This document shows, in pieces, positions 46,561-56,373 of a stretch of 64,000 bases of DNA. Position numbers and translations under genes: made by a program. The stretch spans positions 29,434 through 93,433 of the forward strand of contig NZ_NXLQ01000005.1 in NCBI RefSeq assembly GCF_003364195.1. The letters are read 5' to 3'. Numbering within the stretch: the first letter of the stretch is position 1; each line of letters begins with the position of its first letter. The notes below the pieces were generated by a model that did not search any database, was not told where the DNA came from, and worked only from the letters and a program-made list of their open reading frames with translations. This stretch comes from Helicobacter didelphidarum. GTDB taxonomy: Bacteria > Campylobacterota > Campylobacteria > Campylobacterales > Helicobacteraceae.

Positions 46561-47493
46561 ATGTTATTAAAAGTAGAAAATTTAAATCATTGTTATTACA
46601 AATATAAGTTATTAAAAAAATTTCCTGTGCAAATTTTAAAGAATATAAATTTTTCAGTTTATCACAATGAAATGGTAGGATTAATTGGTTTAAGCGGAAG
46701 CGGCAAAAGCACAATAGCAAAAATTGTAGCACAGCTTATTAAACCAAATATGCCTCAATCACTTTTGCGTTCTCATTTGCAAGAAGCACATACAAATAAG
46801 ACTCTACATAATTTAGAACCAATTATAGAATCTAACCAACACAAACAAGCTCAATATCCAGATTCTAAAGAGTCATCTTTTGTTAAAAATTCTATGCAAC
46901 ACAAAATCCTTTTTAATAATCAAGAAATAAAGCTCAAAAGCCAACATGACAAGAGGGAATTTTATAAACAAGTGCAAATTCTTTTTCAGGATTCCATTAG
47001 TTCTCTTAATCCACGTCTCACTATCTTAGAAAATCTTCAAGAACCGCTTCAGAATCTTTTGCAAATCACACATAAAGAGACGCAACTTCAAAAGATTCGA
47101 TTGCTATTTGATGAATTAAAACTACCTCATCGTATTCTTTATCAGTATCCATCAATGATTTCTGGTGGTCAAGCACAACGCATTTGTATTGCTCGTTGCC
47201 TACTTATTGCTCCAAGTTTTATTATCCTTGATGAAACCACCTCAAATCTTGATTATCTTATGCAGCAAGAAATTATGCAAATATTTACTACTATGAAACA
47301 TGAAAAAAAATGCACTTTTTTATTTATTACCCACAATATTAATTTAGCAAAGCAATTTTGCGATAGAATCTTGCTCATGCAAAATGGAAGTATTATTGAG
47401 GAGGCTCATCTTGATAAAGACCAAAGAGGAAAGAAATTGTTTCAAAGTGATTTGGGACAAGAATTAGAATCTTGTTGTAATACTGAAGTTTGA
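46561..47493 (+). CDS. nikE: nickel ABC transporter ATPase NikE with insertion
   Basis: Second ATPase of the importer. Walker A GLSGSGKST (about 43-51), Q-loop ILFQDSISSLNPR (about 140), signature ISGGQAQRICIARCLL, Walker B FIILDETTSNLD and His-switch FITHN are present. Compared with NikE (about 268 residues in E. coli), it carries about 50 extra polar residues at about 63-113 (MPQSLLRSHLQEAHTNKTLH and on), between Walker A and the Q-loop. That surface lies away from the catalytic site, so activity can be kept. It follows nikD by 23 bases with AGGA as ribosome site. Last gene of the operon. Confidence 0.9.
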   Translation: MLLKVENLNHCYYKYKLLKKFPVQILKNINFSVYHNEMVGLIGLSGSGKSTIAKIVAQLIKPNMPQSLLRSHLQEAHTNKTLHNLEPIIESNQHKQAQYPDSKESSFVKNSMQHKILFNNQEIKLKSQHDKREFYKQVQILFQDSISSLNPRLTILENLQEPLQNLLQITHKETQLQKIRLLFDELKLPHRILYQYPSMISGGQAQRICIARCLLIAPSFIILDETTSNLDYLMQQEIMQIFTTMKHEKKCTFLFITHNINLAKQFCDRILLMQNGSIIEEAHLDKDQRGKKLFQSDLGQELESCCNTEV

Positions 47494-47634
47494 AATATTT
47501 TTGTTTCAATATTTTATTAGGTAAAAATAATCACTCATATAATACATTATATCATAAGATTTAAAAAGAATCTCTATTCAAGATATTTGAATATATAAGA
47601 AAAAATAATAACATAAAGGACTAATAATAGAAAT

Positions 47635-48393
47635 ATGCAAGATGAAAACATTATTTTAGAGACAAAAGATTTAAGGAAAAGTTTTAAAAATTCCCATGAT
47701 GGTGAAGTTGAGATTCTAAAAGGGATAAATTTTTCTTTAAAAGAGCGAGAAGTTGTATCCATTATTGGACCAAGTGGCTGTGGTAAAAGCACTTTTTTGC
47801 GTTGCTTAAATGGCTTAGAATCAATTAATTCAGGAACAATCATTTTTGAAAATAAAATATTAGATTCTAAAACAAACTGGAGAAAGATTCGACAAAAAAT
47901 AGGTATGGTATTTCAAAGCTATGATTTGTTCCCTCATCTTAGTGTGCTTGATAATATCTTACTTGCTCCAATAAAAATCCTTAAAAAAAATCGTGCTATA
48001 GCTACACAAGAAGCAATGCAATGGCTCAAAAGAGTTGGATTAGAATCAAAAATAAAAAGCTATCCAAAAGATCTAAGTGGTGGGCAAAAGCAGAGAGTAG
48101 CAATCGTGCGTAGTTTATGTATGAATCCTACAATCATGCTTTTTGATGAGGTAACTGCGAGTCTTGATCCAGAAATGGTAAAAGAAGTGCTTGAAGTTAT
48201 AAAATCTCTTGCAAGTGATGGCATGAGCATGATTATTGTTACACATCAAATGCGTTTTGCAGAGGCGATTAGTGATAAGGTTCTATTCTTTGATAAAGGA
48301 ATAGTAGCTCAAGAGGATAGTGCAGATATTTTTTTTAAAAATCCAAAGACAGACCGTATCAAGCAATTTTTAAATATTTTAGATTTTGAGTAA
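47635..48393 (+). CDS. glnQ: polar amino-acid ABC transporter ATPase (GlnQ type), orphan
   Basis: An ABC ATPase of 252 residues with Walker A GPSGCGKSTFLRCLNGLE (the form of polar amino acid importers), GMVFQSYDLFPHLSVLDNI, signature LSGGQKQRVAIVRSLCM, Walker B IMLFDEVTASLDPEMV, and IVTHQMRFAEAISDKVLFFDKG. These match GlnQ/HisP/ArtP. The permease and binding-protein genes that normally accompany it are not in the window, so it probably works with subunits encoded elsewhere or is a spare ATPase. The start has only a distant AAAGGA (about 13 bases upstream). No clear promoter was identified in the 141-base gap after nikE. Confidence 0.88.
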   Translation: MQDENIILETKDLRKSFKNSHDGEVEILKGINFSLKEREVVSIIGPSGCGKSTFLRCLNGLESINSGTIIFENKILDSKTNWRKIRQKIGMVFQSYDLFPHLSVLDNILLAPIKILKKNRAIATQEAMQWLKRVGLESKIKSYPKDLSGGQKQRVAIVRSLCMNPTIMLFDEVTASLDPEMVKEVLEVIKSLASDGMSMIIVTHQMRFAEAISDKVLFFDKGIVAQEDSADIFFKNPKTDRIKQFLNILDFE

Positions 48394-48574
48394 TAAAACC
48401 TTTAATGAGTTGCAAGATTCTAAATATAATGGTTCTAGTTTTACTATTTAGCTTAGTAAATAAATATTTATGGTAAAAAAGATTGTAAAAACAAGTTTAG
48501 TTTGTAGATTCATAAATTCTTTCTTGTAATTATTAAATAATTGCAAGAAAACAATACCTAGAATACATTAACCT

Positions 48575-49255
48575 CTAAAAAGTATAGGAATAACCAATTG
48601 TTCCTATCAGCATTCGTGTTATTTGAGTTTCAGTGGGTATCGGATCACCACCTCCTCCTCCTTGTCCAGGTTCTGGCACATGTTTCAATCCTAAGCATGG
48701 TATTTTCATTGTTAAATCGATTCTATGTTTTCCACCAGCAATGAGACTCAAACCAAGATTTACAGGTAAAATAAACCCATCAGCAACTTTAGTTGTAGTT
48801 TGCACGTTTTGTTCATTAATGTTGCTATTCATCAATCCATAGCCAACTCCAATCCCAGCAAATGCACCAAACGAAATAGAATCTGAATTATAGAAATTAA
48901 TCAGTGCATCTACATTAAAAGTAATATTATGCAATGAACTTAGATTATTAATATTTGTTGTTACATTATTTTCAGTTGTTTTTGTGTTCCCAATATTAAA
49001 TCCATAATTATAATCTACATAACCTCTTACACCAAAAAGACTACCAAAATAATGACTATATCCCAACTTTAAACCAACATTAATAAACGCAGGTGCAGTA
49101 GTTGCAAGAACTTTTGTTGTGCCTTGATCTATTGTAGTTGTGTCGCTGAAACTAATTGTATATCCTGTGTCAAATCCTATGAATATACCACTTCCTCCCT
49201 CATCGCCTTCTGCAAGAGCGATGTTTATATTATCATAATAATATAAATAAATTAA
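48575..49255 (-). pseudogene. Helicobacter outer membrane protein (Hop-like), N-terminus lost
   Basis: The open frame runs from a TAA at 49256-49258 down to the stop at 48575. It encodes GIFIGFDTGYTISF, LGYSHYFGSLFGVRGYVDYN, an internal FGAFAGIGVGYGLMNS and the terminal LIGTIGYSYTF, all typical of Helicobacter outer membrane barrels whose last residue is Phe. No ATG, GTG or signal peptide precedes the barrel; the codons before ALAEGDEGGSG are LIYLYYYDNINI. The only in-frame start-like codon (TTG at 49066) would drop the first strands. I searched the other frames up to 49551 and saw no displaced signal sequence. So this is probably a 5'-decayed gene. A Gly5 run (GGGGGD) precedes the last strands. 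Confidence 0.65.
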
Positions 49256-49551
49256 TTATTGATATGATAGAAATTGAATATATTAATTAATAGTAGTGAT
49301 GTGTAATAAAATCACTTTTTAGAGTTTCTTTATTTACTACATTCTATCCATAAATCTCAAAATCTCATATCTACCCCCATACACAAATGTCAATGTATAG
49401 CAATCCAAACATATAAAGCACTAAAACATGCAGAAATCTCAAATGCACAAATTTAAAGTATAGCTTATAATGTTGGCTTTCTGGAAGTCAAAGCAACATA
49501 AAAAGAGAGATTTACAATATTTTATTGATTATTTATTCTTTTTAAGGTATC

Positions 49552-51510
49552 ATGCTCAAATCAGATTATAGTTGCTTTATGGGGGGTTATGCAATTATAA
49601 TTCAGTGTATCAGCAAAAGGAAGTGGTGTATGTCTTTTATTTTCAAAAGGCGTTTTGGTTTTAGATTTGTATATAACAAAAATATCCAGATGCCAATAGA
49701 CAAAAAGAGTGCTTTATCAAAAAATAAACCTACAAAATCTTACAACAAGCCAATTTTTGTTTCACTTTCATTCCAAAATTTTCTACAACAATCAGAATCT
49801 AAAATATTGACTTGTAGGAATATGCTTTTACCTCTTTGCTTGAGTGCCTTGCCTATCCTCTCTTTTGCAAATGGATTTAAGATTCAAGAGCAGAGCTTAA
49901 ATGCAACCGCACTAAGCTCCGCGTATGTCGCGGGGGCAAGAGGGGCTGATGCGAGTTATTACAATCCTGCAAATATGGGGTTTAATAATGATTGGGGTGA
50001 GAATAAGCATGAATTTGAATTTGACTTTTCTATCATCAATATACCCGGCTTTAGCTTCCAAGTGCCAAGCACAAATCAGGGGTTAAAATCGGTTACTTAT
50101 ATGGAGTATGGTGGAATTGTTGGAGCATTAAAACCCGTTATGGATACATTGGGAATCCAACTTATACCAGGCAGAATTGAATTGCAGCATACAGAACCAG
50201 ATACAAATATCGTAGATGGCTCAACCGGTGATACAAATTTTATGCTCCCAAAGTTTTTTTATAAATCAAAAACTTATAATGGCTTTACTTTTGGAGCAAG
50301 CTTCATTGCTCCTAGTGGTTTAGCGATGAAGTGGAATGGCAAAGGCGGAGAGTTTTTACAAGATGTCATGATATTTTTGATTGAGTTTGCTCCATCGATA
50401 AGCTATACCTACAAAGATATTTTTAGTGTAGGCTTTGCCCCTAGAGTCCTCTATGGTATGGGGACATTTAATAATGTCGTATATGTCCCATTAGGAAGAG
50501 ATGATCAACAACAACAAAATCCAAGTGGTGATACATTACCTGAAAATTCAACAAATCCAAATGCAAATAAAAATTGCACTCCTTCATTTAACCCAGATAT
50601 TTTAAATACCTTGCCTGATGGGCTTATCCCTTCTGATATGGCGGGTATGTTGGATATGCTTATTGATAATCCTATATTTCATCCTATTTTAGGATTACAA
50701 CCAAATTCCACGAGACTTGATGCAATCAAAGCATTGGTCAATAAGATTCAGACTTGTCTTGTTGGCACAGCACAGGTCGTGCAAAAGAGTAATGGGAGTG
50801 ATTTAGGCTTTGGATGGCGTATAGCTACCTCTGTGCGTGTAGGCAAAGGTGGCATGTTCTCTTTAACTTACAATTCCCCTGTTGCGATGAAATTTGAGGG
50901 AAGTGTGAGTGCGGATACAATCATTGGAGGACCCGTTGGGAGTGTGCGAATGGACGCACCACTCTATCTCTATGTAACTATGCCAGAGATATTTACAGTA
51001 GCTTATAGTCATGATATTACCCTACCCAATAAAGCAAAGTTGCGATTGGAAGCAGTCTATGAGAGGACATTTTGGAGTCAAGGTAGGAAATTTGATACAG
51101 AGTTTGGCTGGGATCAAGCAAAATTTACTGCGAGTCCGGGAAGTGTGCCTGAAAGTTTTACTCAAGATCAACTCAAAGATATGGTAAATCTAGCAGATTT
51201 CTCTGCGGTTGCTATGGGGAATGGCTGGGTTGATACTGATACTTTCCGACTGGGACTAAGCTATATTGGCAAAAGATGGCGTCTCATGATGTCTGGTGCC
51301 TATGATCATGCTCCTGTGCCACAAACTGCGATTGGGATACCTGATAGCGATGGATATATGGTTGGTGTTGGTGCGAAATATAATTTTAGAAACTTTGATA
51401 TTGGTCTTGCGCTTAGTCAGACTTTTAAAGATAGCTCACGAAGTATCTATGCGGGAACAGGTGTAGGACAATTGCGTATCGCTACCTTTAGCTTAGGGTA
51501 TCGCTGGTAA
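49552..51510 (+). CDS. FadL/OmpP1-type outer membrane transport protein
   Basis: A long-chain-fatty-acid-type porin. The mature sequence starts NGFKIQEQSLNATALSSAYV, with the FadL hatch motif continuing GARGADASYYNPANMGF, and the C-terminus ends in barrel strands closing with YRW. Extracellular loops are long (about 325-415) and contain two Cys. The start is uncertain: the ATG at 49552 has TAAGG 4 bases upstream, one at 49630 has AAGGAAG, and one at 49822 begins the only plausible signal peptide (MLLPLCLSALPILSFA). If 49552 is used, about 90 residues precede the signal, which is unusual. GC content from about 49.9 kb is higher than in most neighbours. Probable substrates are hydrophobic compounds; none is shown by the sequence. 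Confidence 0.85.
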   Translation: MLKSDYSCFMGGYAIIIQCISKRKWCMSFIFKRRFGFRFVYNKNIQMPIDKKSALSKNKPTKSYNKPIFVSLSFQNFLQQSESKILTCRNMLLPLCLSALPILSFANGFKIQEQSLNATALSSAYVAGARGADASYYNPANMGFNNDWGENKHEFEFDFSIINIPGFSFQVPSTNQGLKSVTYMEYGGIVGALKPVMDTLGIQLIPGRIELQHTEPDTNIVDGSTGDTNFMLPKFFYKSKTYNGFTFGASFIAPSGLAMKWNGKGGEFLQDVMIFLIEFAPSISYTYKDIFSVGFAPRVLYGMGTFNNVVYVPLGRDDQQQQNPSGDTLPENSTNPNANKNCTPSFNPDILNTLPDGLIPSDMAGMLDMLIDNPIFHPILGLQPNSTRLDAIKALVNKIQTCLVGTAQVVQKSNGSDLGFGWRIATSVRVGKGGMFSLTYNSPVAMKFEGSVSADTIIGGPVGSVRMDAPLYLYVTMPEIFTVAYSHDITLPNKAKLRLEAVYERTFWSQGRKFDTEFGWDQAKFTASPGSVPESFTQDQLKDMVNLADFSAVAMGNGWVDTDTFRLGLSYIGKRWRLMMSGAYDHAPVPQTAIGIPDSDGYMVGVGAKYNFRNFDIGLALSQTFKDSSRSIYAGTGVGQLRIATFSLGYRW

Positions 51511-51709
51511 GATAATGTAAGATTCTAGAATTACTTTCGGATAAATTTTTGCAAACCAATAGACAGATAATTGCAAGATTTGTTATGCAAAACCCTTAGA
51601 ATCTTTACTTTTATAAAAATTTAAAAGTATTTCTATATTTATATTTTCTCCTTTAGATTGTATGGATATAGTTTTTATTGAAAGTATTAAGCATTTTCGT
51701 GATATTGAA

Positions 51710-52597
51710 TCAACGCAATATCGCATACATATTTGGCATACTTGACATAATAATTTTATTGAATGCTCCATTCATAACTTTATCCATATATGTATCAATT
51801 TTACTTTTTTTCAACCACACAATTTCACTTACTCCAGACATTGTAACAAGAGCGTTAATCGCATTATCCATTGTTCCAACTTCATCTATTAATCCCAATT
51901 CTAATGCTTGTTTCGCACTAAATACTTTCCCTTCTGCAAAATCTTTTGGATTTTTGGTTTTGAGCTGCTTTGCTCTAGCTTTGATAACATCTGTATAAAA
52001 CATTATATATTGCTCATTGGTAAGATTCTCAATAAATTCTCTCTCTTTCATACTCCATGTTCGCATCATTGTGCCAACTTCTTTATATTCTCCAGCAGTC
52101 GCACCTTGTGTCTTAACTCCAATTTTTTGCATAACTTCTTCGAGATTTAAACCACTAAATATCACACCAATAGAACCTATCAATGCACCGCGATTCGCGT
52201 ATATTTTATTTGCATACATACCAGCGTAATAACTTCCACTCGCCATGAGAGATTGTACATAGGCAATAACAGGCATTTCTTGGCTTAGTTTTTGTATCAT
52301 ATCAGCTATCTCAATGCTTGCACCTACTCCTCCACCAGGTGAATTGATAATTAATAAAACACCCTTAATATTTTTATTTTTCTTAATAGATTCAATTTGT
52401 TGTGCAAATGTTTCACTTTCATAAATTGGGAAATTTAAATAAAGTTTTGCTAAATTTGGCTTACGATTCTCCTGCACATCATCACTTGGTATAAAGATAA
52501 AAAATAAAATAAGCAATAAAATAATACTTTTAAAATAAGTATTGATAAAACCCAAAGAATCTTTAATAAAATTCCATATTGTTTTTAAAAAATACAT
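51710..52597 (-). CDS. sppA: signal peptide peptidase SppA (protease IV)
   Basis: A membrane-bound serine protease that degrades cleaved signal peptides. One N-terminal helix (about 20-37) anchors it facing the periplasm. The 295 residues match the short, single-domain SppA form. INSPGGGVGASIEIADMI holds the oxyanion-side Gly-rich loop; MASGSYYAGMYANKIYANRG carries the nucleophile Ser (about residue 122), and GSIGVIFSGLNL follows. The catalytic Lys is in TQGATAGEYKEVGTM. No conflicting start was noted. The gene is convergent with the FadL-type gene. Confidence 0.95.
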   Translation of the reverse strand: MYFLKTIWNFIKDSLGFINTYFKSIILLLILFFIFIPSDDVQENRKPNLAKLYLNFPIYESETFAQQIESIKKNKNIKGVLLIINSPGGGVGASIEIADMIQKLSQEMPVIAYVQSLMASGSYYAGMYANKIYANRGALIGSIGVIFSGLNLEEVMQKIGVKTQGATAGEYKEVGTMMRTWSMKEREFIENLTNEQYIMFYTDVIKARAKQLKTKNPKDFAEGKVFSAKQALELGLIDEVGTMDNAINALVTMSGVSEIVWLKKSKIDTYMDKVMNGAFNKIIMSSMPNMYAILR

Positions 52598-52734
52598 AAA
52601 ACTCCTTGATTATGTGTATGTAATATCTTACAATTAAAAATAGTATTATAAACTAAAATATTTAAAATTTCATCAGAACATGATTCTAAGCATAGCATTT
52701 GTATTTTTCTTTTCATAATTTTAGCCTCTTTATG

Positions 52735-52748
52735 CTTGCTTCAGCAAG
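52735..52748. repeat. small hairpin between sppA and folE
   Basis: CTTGC-TTCA-GCAAG, a 5-bp stem with a 4-base loop in the divergent gap. The flanking CTT/AAG context gives little else. No role can be assigned. Confidence 0.3.
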
Positions 52749-52883
52749 ATTGCACTCTCAATATATTGCTTCATTAGTGCTTTTATGCTTTTTGTAAGTT
52801 GTATTGACTTATTATTGTATGTTTTTTATAATTTTGAATAAGCAGTAGCAAATAACCTTATAGATACAATAAAGGAAGAGATT

Positions 52884-53468
52884 ATGTCAAAGAGTATGTC
52901 TAAAAAAGAAACTCATCTTAAGAATATAGAATCTTGTATGCAGAGTTTATGTGATATGGTTGGTGAAGATTCCAATCGAGAAGGTTTAATAAAAACTCCA
53001 CAAAGGGTAGCAACACTTCATAATTTTCTTTATAGTGGATACGAATATAATCCAAATGAGATTTTAAGTTCTACCTTTAATGAGGGTGTATGCAACGAAA
53101 TGATTATTATTAAAGATATTGAATTTTATTCAATGTGTGAGCATCATCTTCTACCATTTTTTGGAAAAATCTCAATCGGGTATATCCCAGATAAACAAGT
53201 TGTTGGCATTTCTAATTTTGCTAAACTTGTTGAAATCTTTGCTCGGCGATTGCAGATTCAGGAAAATTTAACCAAACAAATCGCTGATACAATTATGGAA
53301 TCTCTAAGACCAAAAGGTGCAATGGTGGTATGTGAAGCTTTACACTTATGTATGGCCATGCGTGGCACAGAAAAACAAAATGCAAAGATTCTCACTTCTG
53401 CTGTGCGTGGATTATTTCAAAAAGATTCCCGCACAAGAGCAGAATTTATGCAACTGATTAAAACATAA
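52884..53468 (+). CDS. folE: GTP cyclohydrolase I
   Basis: First enzyme of folate synthesis (GTP to dihydroneopterin triphosphate). GLIKTPQRVA, SMCEHHLLPFFGKISIGYIP (Cys and His zinc ligands, about 80) and LHLCMAMRG (second zinc Cys, about 150) are the family motifs. Length of 194 is normal. GGAAGAG lies 6 bases before the ATG. Confidence 0.97.
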   Translation: MSKSMSKKETHLKNIESCMQSLCDMVGEDSNREGLIKTPQRVATLHNFLYSGYEYNPNEILSSTFNEGVCNEMIIIKDIEFYSMCEHHLLPFFGKISIGYIPDKQVVGISNFAKLVEIFARRLQIQENLTKQIADTIMESLRPKGAMVVCEALHLCMAMRGTEKQNAKILTSAVRGLFQKDSRTRAEFMQLIKT

Positions 53469-53773
53469 TAGAATAGAGTATCCATATTTTATGCACTTCT
53501 AATTTATTTCCTTGTTTATGTTAGCTTTAAGATTCTTGTGTTGTTATAAAATCTTGCGTGGGAATATTTTTTGTAAAATACACAAAAAACTAAGCACTTA
53601 TTCTGGTATTTCAAAAATATTATATTTCAAATATACTTTCTCTATTTCTTTTGTTATAATTGTAAAATATACTATTTATATTTGTGAGAGAATTTTCCAC
53701 CATAAATAAGCTTTTTGGGAGTTTTGCTCATCTATTAAATATAAAGCTAAATTACACCACAAAAAGGGGAAGC
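53469..53773. other. 305-base region with the corA promoter
   Basis: Contains an extended -10 (53655-53660) but no convincing gene. A small open frame at 53512 has no ribosome site and no recognisable product. The leader between the -10 and the chosen corA start is about 107 bases. Confidence 0.45.
53655..53660 (+). promoter_or_regulatory. extended -10 element upstream of corA
   Basis: TTTTGTTATAAT, TATAAT with an upstream TG. The long leader to 53774 could carry regulation, but I see no Mg2+-sensor structure. Confidence 0.45.
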
Positions 53774-54739
53774 ATGTTGTGTGTTTATACAAAAGCAGAG
53801 AATGGCTTAGTGCAAAAACTAAATTTTAATGCAGAAGATAGTATCTTACCAACCAACATTTTGTGGATGGATTTATTGCATCCCACAACCCATGAAATGA
53901 ATTATATTATCCAAAAATATCACCTGGACATTCCTACCCAAGAAGAAAGGGAGGAAATTGAATTAAGTTCAAGATATTGGGAAGACAATACTTCAATAAC
54001 AATAAATACACACTTTCTTATGCGTGTAACAGGCAATGAACTAACACTTGTAAATGAGACAATTACTTTTATGACAACACAAAATATTCTTTTTACTATT
54101 CGATTTAACGATTTTAAAATTTTTGATGAAATACAGCATAGAATCTTAGCAAGCCCTAAGAATTTTGAAGATGGCTATGATATTTTGGATAAAATGTTTG
54201 AAGTGCGTGTGGAGAAAGATGCAGATATTTTGGAATGGATTGATAAAGAAGCAAGGAAATTAAGAATCAATGTATTTGGAGAAAGAAATGAATATACTTA
54301 TGATACAATGCTCAAAGGTATTTCAAGCTTACAGGAATTAAACATGCGTGTACGTGATTCTCTTTTTGATAAACGACGTGCTATGACCTCTCTTATTAAA
54401 AGCGATAAAATTGATAGTGATATAAAACGCAATCTAACAATTGTTTTAAAAGATTTAAATTCCCTTGTTGAATTTAATGTCGCACAACTTAATGTTCTTG
54501 ATAATATCCAAACAATTCTTGCTAGCCAGATTAATATTGAACAAAATAAGACTATCAAACTCTTTACTGTTGCAACAGTGGCGATGATGCCACCAACACT
54601 CATTGGCACAATTTATGGTATGAATTTCGATGTCATGCCAGAGTTAAAATGGGAATGGGGGTATCCAATTGTCATTATAATTATGCTTGTTTCAACAATT
54701 ATTCCTGTTGTAATCTTTAAGAAAAAAGGCTGGTTATAA
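53774..54739 (+). CDS. corA: magnesium/cobalt transporter CorA
   Basis: A pentameric divalent-cation channel. The start is placed at the ATG at 53774 ([11 protein letters not shown]), which has AAGGGGAAG directly before it; a GTG at 53684 would add 30 residues not found in the family. The N-terminal domain (about 1-240) is cytoplasmic. Two C-terminal helices (about 265-287 and 299-318) flank the loop, with the selectivity motif GMN in [20 protein letters not shown], and the tail ends in Lys. The 321-residue size matches Helicobacter CorA. Confidence 0.94.
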   Translation: MLCVYTKAENGLVQKLNFNAEDSILPTNILWMDLLHPTTHEMNYIIQKYHLDIPTQEEREEIELSSRYWEDNTSITINTHFLMRVTGNELTLVNETITFMTTQNILFTIRFNDFKIFDEIQHRILASPKNFEDGYDILDKMFEVRVEKDADILEWIDKEARKLRINVFGERNEYTYDTMLKGISSLQELNMRVRDSLFDKRRAMTSLIKSDKIDSDIKRNLTIVLKDLNSLVEFNVAQLNVLDNIQTILASQINIEQNKTIKLFTVATVAMMPPTLIGTIYGMNFDVMPELKWEWGYPIVIIIMLVSTIIPVVIFKKKGWL

Positions 54740-54941
54740 TATACTTGTTGCAAGTAAAATTATGTTTACAACCTTTATGTTGCAGAATCTGCAGTCTTGG
54801 TATCTCTATTCTTAAAATACATCATTTAATTAAGAGATTTGGTAAAATTTGTTAGTTAATTTTTAAAGAAAACATTTTTTTCACACAAATAATATAAAAT
54901 GAAGAAATTATCATATTAATTTCAAAAATTAAAGAGGCAAA

Positions 54942-55874
54942 ATGAATGAAAACTGCAAAAATCAAAAAGTAACAAGTGGTTTTGTAAGTGTAATAGGGAG
55001 GACAAATGCTGGGAAATCGACACTTTTAAACAATATCATACAAAGTCCCCTTGCTCTTGTCTCAAAAAAAGCAAATGCAACGCGTAAGAAAATGGATTTT
55101 ATTGTGCCTTTTCAAAATAACGAATTTGATTCACAAATTATATTTCTTGACACTCCCGGTTTACATAAAAGCGAGAAGATTTTAAATGAATATATGCTTA
55201 AAGAAACTGCAAGTGCAATGCGTGATTCTGATTTATGTGTTTTTATTTCTGTGGCAAGCAAGAATAACAAAGAAATTGAACACTATAAAAGTTTTTTGGA
55301 AACTTATAAAAAAAAACATATTGTAATTTTAAATAAAATTGATACTCTAACTCACGATGAATTGCTGGCGAATCTTGCACAATACCAAGAATTTGAATCA
55401 CATTATTTCTCGCTTATACCAATTAAAGCAAATAATCTTAATGTGTATGATAGAAATCTCATTTTGTTGGAAATCTCCAAACATTTACCTCATCATCCAC
55501 ATTTTTATGATAATGATATATTAAGCACAATTCTTATGCGTGAAATCTACAAAGAAGCGATACGAGAGGTTATCTTTGAATTTTTTAGTGATGAGATTCC
55601 CTATGAAAGTGATGTAAAAATTCTTAAAGTAACAGAAGAACCTCATTTAATACGGATTAAGGCACAAATTATTGTCGAAAAAGATTCTCAAAAAGCAATT
55701 ATCATTGGCAAGCAAGGCAAGACAATCAAAGCATTAGGCACACTTGCAAGAAAAAAATGTGAACAATTTTCAGAATCTAAGATATTTTTAGAATTGCATG
55801 TTAAGACTTTGAAAGGTTGGAGCAGAGATAAAACTTTATTAAAAAAATTGGGTTATGACATAGATAAGGAATGA
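54942..55874 (+). CDS. era: GTPase Era
   Basis: Small-subunit ribosome assembly GTPase. G1 GRTNAGKSTLLNNI (about 19-32), G3 DTPGLHKSEKIL, G4 LNKIDTLT and a C-terminal KH domain (about 195-300) with IIVEKDSQKAIIIGKQGKTI, which binds the 3' end of 16S rRNA. The length of 310 is normal. AGAGGCAAAATG sets the start. Confidence 0.97.
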   Translation: MNENCKNQKVTSGFVSVIGRTNAGKSTLLNNIIQSPLALVSKKANATRKKMDFIVPFQNNEFDSQIIFLDTPGLHKSEKILNEYMLKETASAMRDSDLCVFISVASKNNKEIEHYKSFLETYKKKHIVILNKIDTLTHDELLANLAQYQEFESHYFSLIPIKANNLNVYDRNLILLEISKHLPHHPHFYDNDILSTILMREIYKEAIREVIFEFFSDEIPYESDVKILKVTEEPHLIRIKAQIIVEKDSQKAIIIGKQGKTIKALGTLARKKCEQFSESKIFLELHVKTLKGWSRDKTLLKKLGYDIDKE

Positions 55875-55981
55875 TTTTGCATATTTGATTGTCAAGAAAA
55901 TCATAAAACTTAATAAAAAATGATATTTTTATAATTTTCTGACTAAATTTTATCAATTATGAATATATTGCAGAACATCCC

Positions 55982-56007
55982 TATCGTAGAGAGAAGTTTC
56001 TACGATA
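55982..56007. terminator. hairpin between era and the SMR genes
   Basis: TATCGTAGA pairs perfectly with TCTACGATA (9 bp) around GAGAAGTT, between two converging genes, which suits a bidirectional terminator. The minus strand has a T5 stretch upstream and the plus strand an A5 stretch downstream, so U runs occur only for one direction and weakly. Confidence 0.45.
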
Positions 56008-56058
56008 AAAACTATAATATTTATTGGCTATAAAAACATCAAACCCAATCACAAATCC

Positions 56059-56373
56059 CTATGAGATGAGCTTTAGCCCTATGCTAGAGACTAAAATAAG
56101 GCTTACGAAAAATAGTTTTGAGGCATTTTTGCTTTCTTTGAAAAGCACAATGCCAACAAGCACCCCACCCGCTGCACCAATGCCCGTCCATACCGCATAA
56201 GCCACGCCCATAGAGATACCACGCATAGCCAAAGAAAGTAGCCAAAAACTTAAAGCAAACTGCACGATAATGCCTAGCAAATATATTTTGCTATTTGTTT
56301 CTGCAAATTTTTTCACCGCAACCACCCCCACAATCTCCATCCAACCAGCAAAAATAAAAAATATCCACCTCAT
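56059..56373 (-). CDS. SMR-family transporter, small subunit
   Basis: A 104-residue protein with four helices (about 2-20, 32-50, 57-77, 84-102) and the SMR hallmarks: the catalytic Glu in GWMEIVGVVAVK (residue 13) and GVAYAVWTGIGAAGGVLVGI. It forms an overlapping pair with the gene before it (4-base overlap, ATGA). Paired SMR genes such as EbrAB, YkkCD and Cj0309c-Cj0310c of C. jejuni act as heterodimers exporting cations or guanidinium compounds. The substrate is not decidable from sequence. GC content is higher than surrounding genes (for example CACCCCACCCGCTGCACC). Confidence 0.88.
   Translation of the reverse strand: MRWIFFIFAGWMEIVGVVAVKKFAETNSKIYLLGIIVQFALSFWLLSLAMRGISMGVAYAVWTGIGAAGGVLVGIVLFKESKNASKLFFVSLILVSSIGLKLIS

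Noticed and set aside
49225..49250. Second NikR-like palindrome (ATATTAT/ATAATAT)
   Set aside because: Spacing is about 4 bases, not 11, and the site lies within a decayed gene.
53684..53773. GTG start adding 30 residues to CorA
   Set aside because: No ribosome site; the ATG at 53774 has AAGGGG before it and gives the family length.
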